Origin: Microbacterium foliorum | Lineage (GTDB): Bacteria > Actinomycetota > Actinomycetes > Actinomycetales > Microbacteriaceae | Length of the DNA: 64,000 nt | Reading direction: 5' to 3' | Assembly (NCBI RefSeq): GCF_003367705.1 | Contig: NZ_CP031425.1 | Location: 1,550,001 to 1,614,000 of the forward strand | Shown here: piece after piece, positions 26,165-37,099 of the stretch | Numbering within the stretch: position 1 is the stretch's first letter | Layout of the letters: each line of letters begins with the position of its first letter | Notes under the pieces: generated by a model | Told to the model about the DNA's origin: nothing | The model's input: only the letters and a program-made list of their open reading frames with translations | The model's database searches: none | Translations under genes and position numbers: made by a program

Positions 26165-26281
26165 ATGGGGGAGTCGCGGCTGGTCCGCGGCCGCAATCCG
26201 TGTATCTACCGGCCGCCGGCACTCCGGCGGACAGCGGCGGCACCCGACCCCGCGTCGGAAGACGCGCGAGAGCCACGATGA
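26165..26281 (+). CDS. Possible 38-residue leader peptide overlapping the MFS start
   Basis: An ATG at 26165 opens a frame of 38 codons that ends in a TGA overlapping the MFS ATG by two bases (ATGA). The peptide is rich in arginine and begins MGESRLVRGRNPCIYRPPAL. A strong GC hairpin (CCGCCGG-CACT-CCGGCGG, 26213-26230) begins directly after the codons for Cys-Ile-Tyr-Arg. This is the layout of a translational or transcriptional attenuator for an efflux gene. There is no good ribosome-binding site before the ATG, so translation is uncertain. Confidence 0.35.
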   Translation: MGESRLVRGRNPCIYRPPALRRTAAAPDPASEDAREPR

Positions 26282-27546
26282 CCCACGTCACCCCCACCCC
26301 GCAGCACGCTTCCCCTTCGACCGCAGAGGGGCCGGGACTGCTCCGCATCGCGGGCCTCCCGTATTTCCTCATCGCTTTCATCGCTCGCCTTCCGTTCGCG
26401 ATGATGGTCGTCGGTGTGCTCACCGTCGTCGTCTCGGCGCGCGGCTCGCTGTCGCTCGGGGGACTCACCTCTGCAGCGGTCGGCCTGGGCACCGCCTGCT
26501 TCGGTCCGCTTCTCGGCGCCGCTGCCGACCGGTTCGGCCAGCGCACCGTGCTCCTCGTCCTCGCCCTCGCCAACGGGGCGATGCTCGTGGTCTTCACGCT
26601 CGTCGTCTATGCGGGCGCGGCCGACGCGCTGGTCCTCGTCTCGGCGTTCGGCATCGGGGCGACGGCACCGCAGGTCGCCCCGATGTCGCGGTCGAGACTC
26701 GTGACGATGATCGCGGACCGCATGCCTCAGGCCGTGCGCGCCCGGACCGTGTCGGGGACCATGGCGTACGAGTCCGCGGCCGACGAGACGGTGTTCGTCT
26801 TCGGGCCCTTTCTCGTCGGCATCCTCGCATCCGCGCTCGCGCCGTGGGCGCCGCTGGTCGGAGCAGCCGCACTGACGGTGGTGTTCGTCGGCGCCTTCGC
26901 GCTGCACCCGAGCGCACGTGCGGTCTCGCTGCACCGCGGCGTCGACGGACGCGCGCCGTCGGCGGTCTCCGAGCTCTTCACCCCGCGCGTGCTCATCGTC
27001 GTCATCGGCATCCTCGGCGTCGGCATGTTCTTCGGCACCATGCTCACCGCCCTGACCTCCTTCATGGCGGATCGGGGAGCCCCCGAGCAGGCGGGCCTGC
27101 TCTACGGGGTCATGGGGGTCGGCTCCGCCATCCTCGCGCTCGGCGTCGCCTGGCTCCCCTCGCGGTTCTCGCTGCGGGCGCGCTGGCTCGTGTTCTCCGG
27201 CATCCTGCTCGGGGGGAGCCTGCTGCTGCTGCGCGTCGACACCCCCGAGATGATGATGCTCGCCCTCGCGATCATGGGGATCGGGATCGGCCCGACCCTG
27301 GTCACCCAGTACAGCTTCGGGGCCGCGCGCAGTCCGCTCGGTCGCTCCGCGACCGTGATGACCATGCTCGGCTCCGGCATCGTCGTGGGTCAATCGCTCG
27401 GTGCAGCGGTCGCGGGAGAACTCGCGGAGAGCGCGGGGACGACCAGCGCGCTCCTGCTTCCGATCATCGCTGCGTCGGTAGCGTTCGTCGCGGGGCTTGT
27501 CAACTGGCGACTGAGCGCAGCCGAACCTCGCGTAGCCTCGGTCTGA
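26278..27546 (+). CDS. MFS transporter
   Basis: This 422-residue protein has 12 predicted membrane segments after a short cytoplasmic N-terminus rich in Pro and Thr. Motif A is visible as GAAADRFGQRTVLLVLAL near residue 77. The general layout (LPFAMMVVGVLTVVVSARGSLSLGG and the ESAADETVFVFGPFLVG block) is known from unnamed actinobacterial MFS proteins, often suspected exporters. The ATG at 26278 is chosen from its overlap with the leader ORF and the weak GAGAG site before it. The substrate is not known. Confidence 0.83.
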   Translation: MTHVTPTPQHASPSTAEGPGLLRIAGLPYFLIAFIARLPFAMMVVGVLTVVVSARGSLSLGGLTSAAVGLGTACFGPLLGAAADRFGQRTVLLVLALANGAMLVVFTLVVYAGAADALVLVSAFGIGATAPQVAPMSRSRLVTMIADRMPQAVRARTVSGTMAYESAADETVFVFGPFLVGILASALAPWAPLVGAAALTVVFVGAFALHPSARAVSLHRGVDGRAPSAVSELFTPRVLIVVIGILGVGMFFGTMLTALTSFMADRGAPEQAGLLYGVMGVGSAILALGVAWLPSRFSLRARWLVFSGILLGGSLLLLRVDTPEMMMLALAIMGIGIGPTLVTQYSFGAARSPLGRSATVMTMLGSGIVVGQSLGAAVAGELAESAGTTSALLLPIIAASVAFVAGLVNWRLSAAEPRVASV

Positions 27547-27594
27547 GCTTCTGTAGCCTGAGAAGCACACCTTCCAGCGTCAGGAGATCTCGCC

Positions 27595-29004
27595 ATGTCA
27601 GACGCAGAATTCGTCGTCGTCGCCAACCGACTGCCCGTCGACCGGGTCGTGGGCGTCGACGGCGTGGAGGAGTGGCGCACGTCGCCCGGCGGACTCGTCG
27701 CGGCTCTCGAGCCGATGATGCGCACGGCGCACGGCGCGTGGGTCGGGTGGCCCGGTCAGCCGGATGTGCATCTCGACCGCTTCGAGATCAACGGCATCGA
27801 CCTCGTGCCCGTCGCGCTCAGCGCGGAAGAGGTGGCCGACTACTACGAGGGCTTCGCGAACGACACGATCTGGCCGCTGTACCACGATGTGATCGCGCCG
27901 CCGCAGTACCACCGCGAATGGTGGGACGCCTACGTCAAGGTCAACCGGCGCTTCGCCGAGGCCGCAGCCTCCGTCGCCGCGCCGAACGCCACGGTCTGGG
28001 TGCACGACTACCAGCTGCAGCTCGTGCCGCAGATGGTCCGCGAGCTGCGAGACGACGTGACCATCGGCTACTTCCACCACATCCCGTTCCCTGCCCACGG
28101 CCTGTACGCGCAGCTGCCGTGGCGTGACCAGGTGCTCACCGGTCTGCTGGGCGCCGACGTCATCGGCTTCCAGCGCGCGCAGGACGCGACGTACTTCCTC
28201 ACCGCCGTGCGGCGGCGGCTGCGCCACGAGGTCAAGGGGTCTGCGGTCGCCGTTCCCACACCCGACGGCGGCACGCGCACCGCGCTGGCGAAGGCGTTCC
28301 CGATCTCCATCGACACGGAGCCGTACCTCGAACTCGCCGCACGCCCCGAGGTGCGGGCCCGTGCGGCCGAGATCCGGGCCAGCCTCGGCAATCCGAAGAA
28401 GATCCTGCTCGGCGTCGATCGACTCGACTACACCAAGGGCATCCGGCATCGCATCAAGGCCTACGGGGAGCTGCTCGAAGACGGCATCTTGAGCGTCGAG
28501 GACATCACCTTCGTGCAGGTCGCGAGTCCGAGCCGGGAGCGGGTGGACGCCTACGTGCACCTGCGCGACGAGATCGAGCTCGCGGTGGGCCGGATCAACG
28601 GCGACCACGACACGATGGGTCACACCGCCATCCGCTATCTGCATCAGGGCTACCCGCGCGAGGAGATGGTCGCGCTGTACCTCGCCGCCGACGTCATGCT
28701 CGTGACGGCGCTGCGCGACGGCATGAACCTGGTCGCGAAGGAGTACGTCGCGACCAGGGCCGACAACCGCGGGGTGCTCGTGCTGAGCGAGTTCACCGGT
28801 GCCGCCGACGAGCTGCGGCAGGCCGTGCGGGTCAACCCGCATGACATCGCGGGCCTCAAGGACGCGATCATGACGGCGGTCACGATGACTCCCTCGGAGC
28901 AGGGCAAACGCATGCGGTCGCTGCGCCGGCGGGTGCTCGAGAACGATGTGAACGCCTGGTCCTCCTCGTTCCTGCGTGCTCTCGCGGAGGTCCGCGGGTC
29001 CTGA
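27595..29004 (+). CDS. otsA: Alpha,alpha-trehalose-phosphate synthase (UDP-forming)
   Basis: OtsA joins a nucleotide-activated glucose and glucose 6-phosphate to trehalose 6-phosphate. The 469-residue GT20 protein shows FVVVANRLPVDRV at the start, SPGGLVAALEPMM, the acceptor block WVHDYQLQLVPQMVRE near residue 137, and LLGVDRLDYTKGIRHRIKAYGELLE near residue 267. DGMNLVAKEYVATRADNRGVLVLSEFTGAA near residue 373 completes the donor site. AGGAG lies nine bases upstream of the ATG. otsB follows after 44 bases, giving the two-step OtsAB route for osmoprotection. Confidence 0.95.
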   Translation: MSDAEFVVVANRLPVDRVVGVDGVEEWRTSPGGLVAALEPMMRTAHGAWVGWPGQPDVHLDRFEINGIDLVPVALSAEEVADYYEGFANDTIWPLYHDVIAPPQYHREWWDAYVKVNRRFAEAAASVAAPNATVWVHDYQLQLVPQMVRELRDDVTIGYFHHIPFPAHGLYAQLPWRDQVLTGLLGADVIGFQRAQDATYFLTAVRRRLRHEVKGSAVAVPTPDGGTRTALAKAFPISIDTEPYLELAARPEVRARAAEIRASLGNPKKILLGVDRLDYTKGIRHRIKAYGELLEDGILSVEDITFVQVASPSRERVDAYVHLRDEIELAVGRINGDHDTMGHTAIRYLHQGYPREEMVALYLAADVMLVTALRDGMNLVAKEYVATRADNRGVLVLSEFTGAADELRQAVRVNPHDIAGLKDAIMTAVTMTPSEQGKRMRSLRRRVLENDVNAWSSSFLRALAEVRGS

Positions 29005-29048
29005 GCCCGGCGTCCATACTGGAGGGACCCGCATCGATTGGAGACCCT

Positions 29049-29846
29049 GTGACCCGCACCTGGACCCCCGGAACCGCCGATGAGGCGATCACCGCGATAG
29101 CCGCGACGCCACGTCTCGTCGTCGCCCTCGACTTCGACGGCACGGCATCGCCCCTCGTCCCCGACCCCATGGCGGCACGCGCGCTGCCGGAGGTGGCCAC
29201 CCAGGTCGCGAGACTCGCGGCGATGCCCGACACGGTCGTCGCCTACGTCTCGGGGCGCAGCATGCACGACCTCCGTGAGATCACCGAGCACACCGACGAC
29301 TCGCCGATCGCCCTCGCGGGCTCCCACGGCGCCCAGTACTGGTTCCCCGGAACGGGAGAGGCCGACGCGACGGGGCCCGATACCGCCGAGGGTGACCGCG
29401 AAGAGCTGTGGGCGGCTGCGCGCCCGATCATCGATCGTCACGAGGGCGCCGAGTTCGAGCCCAAGACGTTCGGGATGGGGGTGCACACGCGCACCGCGAC
29501 CGCGGAGGTCGAGAAAGAGGTGTTCGCCGAGATCGATGCGCTCGTCGCCGGACGCTTCCCGCACTGGCGTCGCCGCGCCGGACACCGTGTTCTCGAGTTC
29601 TCGTCGCGCAGCGAGGGCAAGGACGCCGCGATGACGGCTCTTCGCGAGCAGTTCGATGCGACCGGCATCCTGTTCGCCGGCGACGACGTCACCGACGAGG
29701 ATGCGATGCGCGTGCTGACCGACGGCGATCTCGGTGTGCGCGTGGGGCCGGGTGACAGCGCCGCCGTGCTGCGTGTGGGGAATCCACAAGAGATGGCCCG
29801 GCTTCTGGAGGCGCTCGCGGACGAGCGGGCCTCTCGGCGGGAATAG
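29049..29846 (+). CDS. otsB: Trehalose-phosphatase
   Basis: OtsB removes the phosphate from trehalose 6-phosphate. The 265-residue HAD protein has motif I LVVALDFDGTASPLV near residues 23-37 with the nucleophile and acid aspartates, and the C-terminal motif FAGDDVTDEDAMRVL near residue 215. The GTG at 29049 has GGAG nine bases upstream. ilvD begins only nine bases after its stop, so read-through from the trehalose genes into branched-chain amino acid synthesis is likely. Confidence 0.92.
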   Translation: MTRTWTPGTADEAITAIAATPRLVVALDFDGTASPLVPDPMAARALPEVATQVARLAAMPDTVVAYVSGRSMHDLREITEHTDDSPIALAGSHGAQYWFPGTGEADATGPDTAEGDREELWAAARPIIDRHEGAEFEPKTFGMGVHTRTATAEVEKEVFAEIDALVAGRFPHWRRRAGHRVLEFSSRSEGKDAAMTALREQFDATGILFAGDDVTDEDAMRVLTDGDLGVRVGPGDSAAVLRVGNPQEMARLLEALADERASRRE

Positions 29847-29855
29847 ACTTCCGTC

Positions 29856-31574
29856 ATGTCCTCGCATGATCCCTCCAGCAGCGCGCCCATCGACATCAAG
29901 CCCCGCAGTCGTGTCGTCACCGACGGCATCGAGGCGACGACCTCCCGAGGCATGCTCCGTGCCGTCGGCATGGGAGACGCCGACTGGGACAAGCCGCAGA
30001 TCGGCATCGCGTCCAGCTGGAACGAGATCACGCCCTGCAACCTGAGCCTCGACCGTCTGGCGCAGGGCGCCAAGGAAGGCGTGCACTCGGGTGGCGGGTA
30101 CCCGCTGCAGTTCGGCACCATCTCGGTCTCGGACGGCATCTCGATGGGCCATGAGGGCATGCACTTCTCCCTCGTGTCGCGCGAGGTCATCGCCGACTCG
30201 GTCGAGACCGTGATGATGGCCGAGCGCCTCGACGGCTCCGTCCTGCTGGCCGGCTGCGACAAGTCGATCCCCGGCATGCTGATGGCGAGCGCGCGTCTCG
30301 ATCTGTCGAGCGTGTTCCTGTACGCCGGATCGATCGCTCCGGGGTGGGTCAAGCTCTCCGACGGCACCGAGAAGGACGTCACGATCATCGACTCGTTCGA
30401 GGCCGTCGGCGCCTGCCGCGCCGGCCTCATGAGCGAAGAGGACCTCAAACGCATCGAGTGCGCGATCGCCCCCGGTGAAGGCGCATGCGGCGGCATGTAC
30501 ACCGCCAACACGATGGCGTCCGTCGCCGAGGCGCTCGGCCTGAGCCTGCCGGGATCGGCTGCGCCACCCGCAGCCGACCGTCGTCGCGACTACTTCGCGC
30601 ACCGCTCGGGCGAGGCGGTCGTCAACCTGCTCCGTCAGGGGATCACGACCCGCGACATCCTCACCAAGGAGGCGTTCGAGAACGCGATCGCCCTCGCGAT
30701 GGCACTCGGCGGCTCCACCAACGTCGTGCTGCATCTGCTCGCGATCGCCCGCGAGGCCGAGGTCGAGCTGAGCCTGCACGACTTCAACCGCATCGGCGAC
30801 AAGGTTCCGCACGTCGCCGACATGAAGCCGTTCGGCAAGTACGTCATGAACGACGTCGACCGCCACGGCGGCATCCCGGTGATCATGAAGGCGATGCTCG
30901 ACGAGGGGCTGCTGCACGGCGATGCCCTCACCGTCACCGGCAAGACCCTCGCGGAGAACCTCGCGGACCTCGACCCGCAGCCGATCGACGGCGAGGTCAT
31001 CCACACCTTCGACAACCCGATCCACGCGACCGGCGGCCTGACGATCCTGCACGGCTCGCTGGCTCCCGAGGGCGCCGTCGTCAAGACCGCGGGCTTCGAC
31101 GCCGCCGTCTTCGAGGGTCCCGCCCGGGTCTTCGAGCGCGAGCGCGCGGCGATGGATGCCGTCGCGAACGGCGAGATCGAGGCGGGCACCGTGATCGTGA
31201 TCCGTTACGAGGGTCCGAAGGGCGGACCCGGCATGCGCGAGATGCTCGCGATCACCGCGGCCATCAAGGGCGCAGGGCTCGGAAAAGATGTACTACTCTT
31301 GACTGACGGACGATTCTCAGGCGGCACAACCGGCCTGTGCATCGGCCACATAGCACCCGAAGCGGTGGACGCAGGTCCTATCGCCTTCGTGCGCGATGGT
31401 GATCTGATACGGGTCGATATCGCAGCTCGCTCTCTCGACCTACTCGTCGACGAGGCGGAGCTCGCCTCCCGCCGTTCTGGCTGGGAGCCGCTACCCCCGC
31501 GCTATACCCGTGGCGTCCTTGCCAAGTACTCGCGCCTCGTGCGGTCCGCCGCCGAAGGCGCGACGACCGGCTGA
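29856..31574 (+). CDS. ilvD: Dihydroxy-acid dehydratase
   Basis: IlvD dehydrates 2,3-dihydroxy-3-methyl acids to 2-oxo acids, the third common step of valine and isoleucine synthesis. The 572-residue protein has the cluster cysteines in [23 protein letters not shown] and [15 protein letters not shown]. The C-terminal block [20 protein letters not shown] is intact. From about 31275 to the end, roughly a third of codons end in A or T, while the 100 codons before have about six, so the 3' end may come from another lineage by recombination. The protein sequence remains a good match to the family. Valine/isoleucine genes ilvB, ilvN and ilvC follow. Confidence 0.96.
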   Translation: MSSHDPSSSAPIDIKPRSRVVTDGIEATTSRGMLRAVGMGDADWDKPQIGIASSWNEITPCNLSLDRLAQGAKEGVHSGGGYPLQFGTISVSDGISMGHEGMHFSLVSREVIADSVETVMMAERLDGSVLLAGCDKSIPGMLMASARLDLSSVFLYAGSIAPGWVKLSDGTEKDVTIIDSFEAVGACRAGLMSEEDLKRIECAIAPGEGACGGMYTANTMASVAEALGLSLPGSAAPPAADRRRDYFAHRSGEAVVNLLRQGITTRDILTKEAFENAIALAMALGGSTNVVLHLLAIAREAEVELSLHDFNRIGDKVPHVADMKPFGKYVMNDVDRHGGIPVIMKAMLDEGLLHGDALTVTGKTLAENLADLDPQPIDGEVIHTFDNPIHATGGLTILHGSLAPEGAVVKTAGFDAAVFEGPARVFERERAAMDAVANGEIEAGTVIVIRYEGPKGGPGMREMLAITAAIKGAGLGKDVLLLTDGRFSGGTTGLCIGHIAPEAVDAGPIAFVRDGDLIRVDIAARSLDLLVDEAELASRRSGWEPLPPRYTRGVLAKYSRLVRSAAEGATTG

Positions 31575-31628
31575 TCCGCGTCGGACTCCGGCTTCCGACG
31601 TCGCCACCAGACCATCAGAAGGAATCTC

Positions 31629-33431
31629 ATGACTGCTGACACCGTCTCGGCTGTGCCGAGGCCACCCGCACCCAAGTCGGCCGCGCCGGAGATCACCGGC
31701 GCCGAGGCCGTGGTCCGCACGCTCGAGCTTCTCGGCATCACCGACGTCTTCGGGCTTCCCGGCGGCGCCATCCTTCCCGTCTACGATCCGCTCATGGACG
31801 CGAAGGACCTCCGTCACATCCTCGTGCGACACGAGCAGGGAGCCGGACACGCCGCGGAGGGGTACGCATCCTCCTCCGGCAAGGTCGGCGTCTGCATCGC
31901 GACCTCGGGCCCCGGAGCCACGAACCTCGTCACCGCGATCGCCGACGCGTACATGGACTCCGTGCCGTTGCTCGCCATCACCGGGCAGGTGTTCTCGACC
32001 CTCATGGGCACGGACGCCTTCCAGGAGGCGGACATCGTCGGCATCACCATGCCGGTGACCAAGCACTCCTTCCTCGTGAAGGACGCGTCCGAGATCCCCG
32101 GTGCCATCGCGGCCGCCTACGAGATCGCCTCCACGGGGCGTCCCGGACCGGTTCTGGTCGACATCACCAAGGACGCCCAGCAGGCGGTCGCGCCGTTCAT
32201 CTGGCCCGCCAAGTTCGACCTGCCCGGCTACCGTCCGGTCACCAAGGCGCACGGCAAGCAGATCCAGGCGGCCGCCGCGCTTCTCGCCGAAGCCAAGAAG
32301 CCCGTGCTCTACGTCGGGGGCGGCGTGATCCGCGGACGCGCGTCCAAGGAGCTGCTGGCTCTGGCCGAGACCACCAACGCACCGGTCGTCACGACCCTGA
32401 TGGCCCGCGGCGCCTTCCCGGACTCCCACCAGCAGCACCTCGGCATGCCGGGAATGCACGGCACGGTCCCGGCCGTGCTGGCGCTGCAGGAAGCGGATCT
32501 CATCGTGTCGCTCGGTGCGCGGTTCGACGACCGCGTGACGGGCAAGGCCGCGCTGTTCGCACCGAACGCGAAGGTCGTGCACGTCGACATCGACCCCGCC
32601 GAGATCTCGAAGATCCGCATGGCCGACGTGCCGATCGTGGGCGATGTGCGCGATGTGATGGTCGACCTCGAGTCGGCCTTCCGCACCGCGGCGAGCATCA
32701 CGACTCCCAACACCGAGGAGTGGTGGTCGTACCTCGACGGTCTGCGCACCGAGTTCCCGCTCGGCTACGCTCCGACCACCGACGGCCTGCTCGCACCGCA
32801 GCACGTGATCCAGCGCATCGGAGAGCTCACCGGACCCGAGGGCATCTATGCCGCCGGCGTCGGGCAGCACCAGATGTGGGCGGCGCAGTTCATCAAGTAC
32901 GAGCGTCCCAACTCCTGGCTGAACTCCGGGGGAGCGGGCACGATGGGCTACTCGGTGCCCGCGGCCATGGGTGCCAAGGTCGCCGAGCCCGACCGCACGG
33001 TGTGGGCGATCGACGGCGACGGATGCTTCCAGATGACCAATCAGGAACTCGCCACCTGCGCGATCAACAACATCCCGATCAAGGTCGCGATCATCAACAA
33101 CTCGTCGCTGGGGATGGTGCGCCAGTGGCAGACGCTGTTCTACGACGGCCGTCACTCGAACACCGACCTGAACACCGGTCACGGCACCGTGCGCATCCCC
33201 GACTTCGTCAAGCTCGCCGAGGCCTACGGCTGCCTCGCGATCCGCGTGGAGACGGAGGAGGAGGTCGACGCCGCGATCACGCTCGCCCTCGAGACGAACG
33301 ATCGCCCGGTGGTCATCGACTTCGTGGTCAGCGCCGATTCCATGGTGTGGCCGATGGTTCCCCAGGGCGTGAGCAACAGCTACGTCCAGTACGCCCGCGA
33401 GCACGCGCCCGCCTTCGACGAGGAGGACTGA
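31629..33431 (+). CDS. ilvB: Acetolactate synthase, large subunit
   Basis: IlvB uses thiamine diphosphate to join pyruvate with pyruvate or 2-oxobutyrate. The 600-residue protein has the catalytic glutamate in [15 protein letters not shown] near residue 71, the FAD-linked middle domain, and the cofactor motif [19 protein letters not shown] near residue 462 with the [11 protein letters not shown] loop near 486. The first 18 residues (Pro/Ala-rich) are not conserved. AAGGAA lies before the ATG. The 54-base gap from ilvD does not hold an obvious attenuator. The small subunit gene follows after two bases. Confidence 0.97.
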   Translation: MTADTVSAVPRPPAPKSAAPEITGAEAVVRTLELLGITDVFGLPGGAILPVYDPLMDAKDLRHILVRHEQGAGHAAEGYASSSGKVGVCIATSGPGATNLVTAIADAYMDSVPLLAITGQVFSTLMGTDAFQEADIVGITMPVTKHSFLVKDASEIPGAIAAAYEIASTGRPGPVLVDITKDAQQAVAPFIWPAKFDLPGYRPVTKAHGKQIQAAAALLAEAKKPVLYVGGGVIRGRASKELLALAETTNAPVVTTLMARGAFPDSHQQHLGMPGMHGTVPAVLALQEADLIVSLGARFDDRVTGKAALFAPNAKVVHVDIDPAEISKIRMADVPIVGDVRDVMVDLESAFRTAASITTPNTEEWWSYLDGLRTEFPLGYAPTTDGLLAPQHVIQRIGELTGPEGIYAAGVGQHQMWAAQFIKYERPNSWLNSGGAGTMGYSVPAAMGAKVAEPDRTVWAIDGDGCFQMTNQELATCAINNIPIKVAIINNSSLGMVRQWQTLFYDGRHSNTDLNTGHGTVRIPDFVKLAEAYGCLAIRVETEEEVDAAITLALETNDRPVVIDFVVSADSMVWPMVPQGVSNSYVQYAREHAPAFDEED

Positions 33432-33433
33432 CC

Positions 33434-35019
<1,586 letters not shown>

Positions 35020-35037
35020 TCCCACAGCTCGCACACG

Positions 35038-35073
35038 ACAGAACGGGCATCCCCTCGGGGGTGCCCGTTCTGT
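35038..35073 (+). terminator. Terminator behind ilvC
   Basis: ACAGAACGGGCATCCC pairs with GGGTGCCCGTTCTGT around a short loop, with one G-T-type imperfection. It closes the ilv operon and stands 28 bases before the end of the convergent membrane protein gene, so it may act both ways. Confidence 0.8.
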
Positions 35074-35100
35074 CGTCCGCGGCGACGGATCGCGCCCCTG

Positions 35101-36033
35101 CTACTCCGCCGGAGCATCCTCGATCACGGGAGGGGCGTCTTCGCCGTTCGTCCACACGGGCGCCGGGAGGACCGTATCGACCGCCCCGCCCTGGATCTCA
35201 CGCAGCGCGTCTTCGATGTCGTCGGCGTTCTGCGGTACGGCGAGTCCGCAGGCGTTCAGCTCGGACGCGAACTTGAGGGTCAGGCGGATCTTGCCCGCCT
35301 CCACCGCCTGCGCGGTGGTGCCGGTGCGCTTCTCGCTTCCGGTCTGGATGTCGGGGACGCTGTCGCACACGTGGTACACCGCTCCGCCGTCGACCCAGAC
35401 GACCTCGTCCTCACCGAGCATCTGGATCACCGCCGACTGGTCGGCGGTGTACTTCTCGACCGACGGCGGGGAGAAGTCCACGCCGATCACGGCGGCGATC
35501 ACGGCGAGCACGATGCCGACGACGCCGGCGGTGGCCTTCTGTCCCTTGTCCATGTCCTTGTTCAGGAAGATGAGGATGATCAGCGGCAGGAAGGCGATGA
35601 TCGCGATGATCGCGCCGAGCTGGTTCTGCACGAAGAAGCGCAGGGTCTCGGCCCGGCGCGCGGGGTCGAGGCGGTTCGCCTTCTTCCAGAGGATCGAGCC
35701 GGTGATGGCGAGCGCGGCGATCACGACCAGCAGCACGAGGAGCGTGATGAAGGCCCACTGCGGGAACTGTGCGGTGGCGCCCTGCGCCTCGAGGAGTCCC
35801 GTGTCGGGATCCCGCACGAGCGCCCCGTCGGCGCCGACGAACTCGCGCTGACGCAGGAGCCAGAAGATGGCCACCGCTTCCGCTGCGATCGCGAGAACCC
35901 AGACCGCGACGGCGATCCGACGATAGGCTGTGGCCTTCGACTTCGCTGCGGCGGTCGGGACCCATCCCTCGGAAGGCTCTCGGACCCGGTCGGGCGAGTC
36001 CGAGGACTCGCCCCTCTTGCTCTGCTCGGCCAC
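35101..36033 (-). CDS. Membrane protein, hypothetical
   Basis: The 310-residue protein has a cytoplasmic Ser/Glu-rich start, a membrane segment near residues 39-60, two more near residues 93-118 and 143-165, and a further one near 175-195. A soluble domain of about 110 residues follows, with two cysteines (in YHVCDSVPD and LNACGLAVPQNADD) and a Pro/Glu-rich end. I recognise no family. The GTG at 36033 has GGAGGGATCACC directly upstream, a good ribosome site. It is divergent from a two-gene membrane operon. Confidence 0.7.
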   Translation of the reverse strand: MAEQSKRGESSDSPDRVREPSEGWVPTAAAKSKATAYRRIAVAVWVLAIAAEAVAIFWLLRQREFVGADGALVRDPDTGLLEAQGATAQFPQWAFITLLVLLVVIAALAITGSILWKKANRLDPARRAETLRFFVQNQLGAIIAIIAFLPLIILIFLNKDMDKGQKATAGVVGIVLAVIAAVIGVDFSPPSVEKYTADQSAVIQMLGEDEVVWVDGGAVYHVCDSVPDIQTGSEKRTGTTAQAVEAGKIRLTLKFASELNACGLAVPQNADDIEDALREIQGGAVDTVLPAPVWTNGEDAPPVIEDAPAE

Positions 36034-36097
36034 GGTGATCCCTCCGGACGCGGGCCCCGGTGGCCCGGATGCCCTGAGCATAGTGGACGACGTGTCC

Positions 36098-36103
36098 TAC
36101 GCT
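36098..36103 (+). promoter_or_regulatory. Putative leaderless -10 box for the 36111 gene
   Basis: TACGCT is followed by seven bases (GGGGGAC) and the ATG at 36111. The G-run could also serve as a weak ribosome site. Confidence 0.45.
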
Positions 36104-36110
36104 GGGGGAC

Positions 36111-36632
36111 ATGACTTCCGATTCCGACGATGCGCTGAGCTGGGATGGCGACGAGGGCGGCACGCGCAAGGAGCAGGCGCCCAAGAAGCCCCGTCGGACA
36201 CCCGCGGAGCCGGGTGCTGTCGCGCCGACCGAGCGCACCGCGGAGGATCCCGCTCTTTCCGGGGGATGGAACGCCGTCGGCCGGGGGAGTGCCGCCGTCG
36301 GGCGCCTTGATGACGACGACGAGCCCGAGCGTCCACCGCTCAGCACGGGGATGCTCCTGACTCTCGGAGTCGTGGGCGGCGTCTACCTGCTCTACAGCAT
36401 CGGCTGGGTCGTGGGCGGCATGAGGCTCAAGCCCCTCGCCAACCTGATCGTCGCCGATGCCATGTACGTCCCGTGGTTCGTGCTCGCCGTCGCCGCCCCC
36501 GCGCTGTGGTTCCTCGCAGTGTGGGTGCTGACCCGTGCGAGGGCGGGCTGGATCCGCGTCGCGCTCCTGCTGCTCGGGGTCGTGCTTCTCGTGCCCTGGC
36601 CCTTCGTGACGGTGGGGGTGATCGGATCGTGA
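36111..36632 (+). CDS. Membrane protein, hypothetical (173 residues)
   Basis: The first 78 residues are polar and rich in Asp, Glu, Pro and Arg; they are followed by three membrane segments near residues 82-103, 118-140 and 145-170. Such proteins are sometimes labelled DNA polymerase III gamma/tau subunit in databases because of the low-complexity start, but nothing here supports a polymerase role. The stop overlaps the GTG of the next gene. I have no function for it. Confidence 0.65.
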   Translation: MTSDSDDALSWDGDEGGTRKEQAPKKPRRTPAEPGAVAPTERTAEDPALSGGWNAVGRGSAAVGRLDDDDEPERPPLSTGMLLTLGVVGGVYLLYSIGWVVGGMRLKPLANLIVADAMYVPWFVLAVAAPALWFLAVWVLTRARAGWIRVALLLLGVVLLVPWPFVTVGVIGS

Positions 36633-36985
36633 CCGCGCAGCAGATCGACGGACCCCGTTCCTCGCCGTCGCCGCGGTGGCTCAGCGGCCTGGCGCTGGGC
36701 CTGGCGGGCCTCTTCTACGCCTACGCGATCTGGAACGCCGTGGCGCATCTCGTGTCCATGGCGCAGAGCAGCGGACTCACCGGCGTCGGCTGGGTGACGC
36801 TCGGTTTCGGCGTGGTCTTCCCGGCGCTCGTGTTCGTGTTCGCCTACGTGATCGGCAGGCGTCGACGCGCCGCAGAGCTCGGTCTCGTCCTGCTCGCGGG
36901 GCTGGGCGTGGTGGCGGTGTTCTGGCTGAGCCTGATCGGCTACAGCGTCCTGAACATGGCGGATCTGGTCAACGCCGCGCCCTGA
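36629..36985 (+). CDS. Membrane protein, hypothetical (118 residues)
   Basis: This protein has three hydrophobic segments, near residues 19-38, 48-72 and 82-105, and no recognisable domain. The GTG at 36629 overlaps the stop of the upstream membrane protein gene by four bases, which argues for joint translation and perhaps a two-component complex in the membrane. Function is unknown. Confidence 0.68.
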   Translation: MTAQQIDGPRSSPSPRWLSGLALGLAGLFYAYAIWNAVAHLVSMAQSSGLTGVGWVTLGFGVVFPALVFVFAYVIGRRRRAAELGLVLLAGLGVVAVFWLSLIGYSVLNMADLVNAAP

Positions 36986-37099
36986 CCGCCCCCGTCACAC
37001 GGCACGGAGCGCCCGGAGCCCTCGGGTACAGTTGACGTGATCGCGCCCCCATGGTGTGCGGCGCATCGGCCCCCTGTCGCGCTGCCCCGAAGGATCCCT

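Noticed and set aside
28650..31052. Minus-strand open frame of 800 codons
   Set aside because: Antisense to otsA, otsB and ilvD, without domains; a shadow of their codon bias.
31575..31628. Attenuator or leader peptide before ilvB
   Set aside because: The 54-base gap has no run of Ile/Leu/Val codons and no terminator-antiterminator pair.
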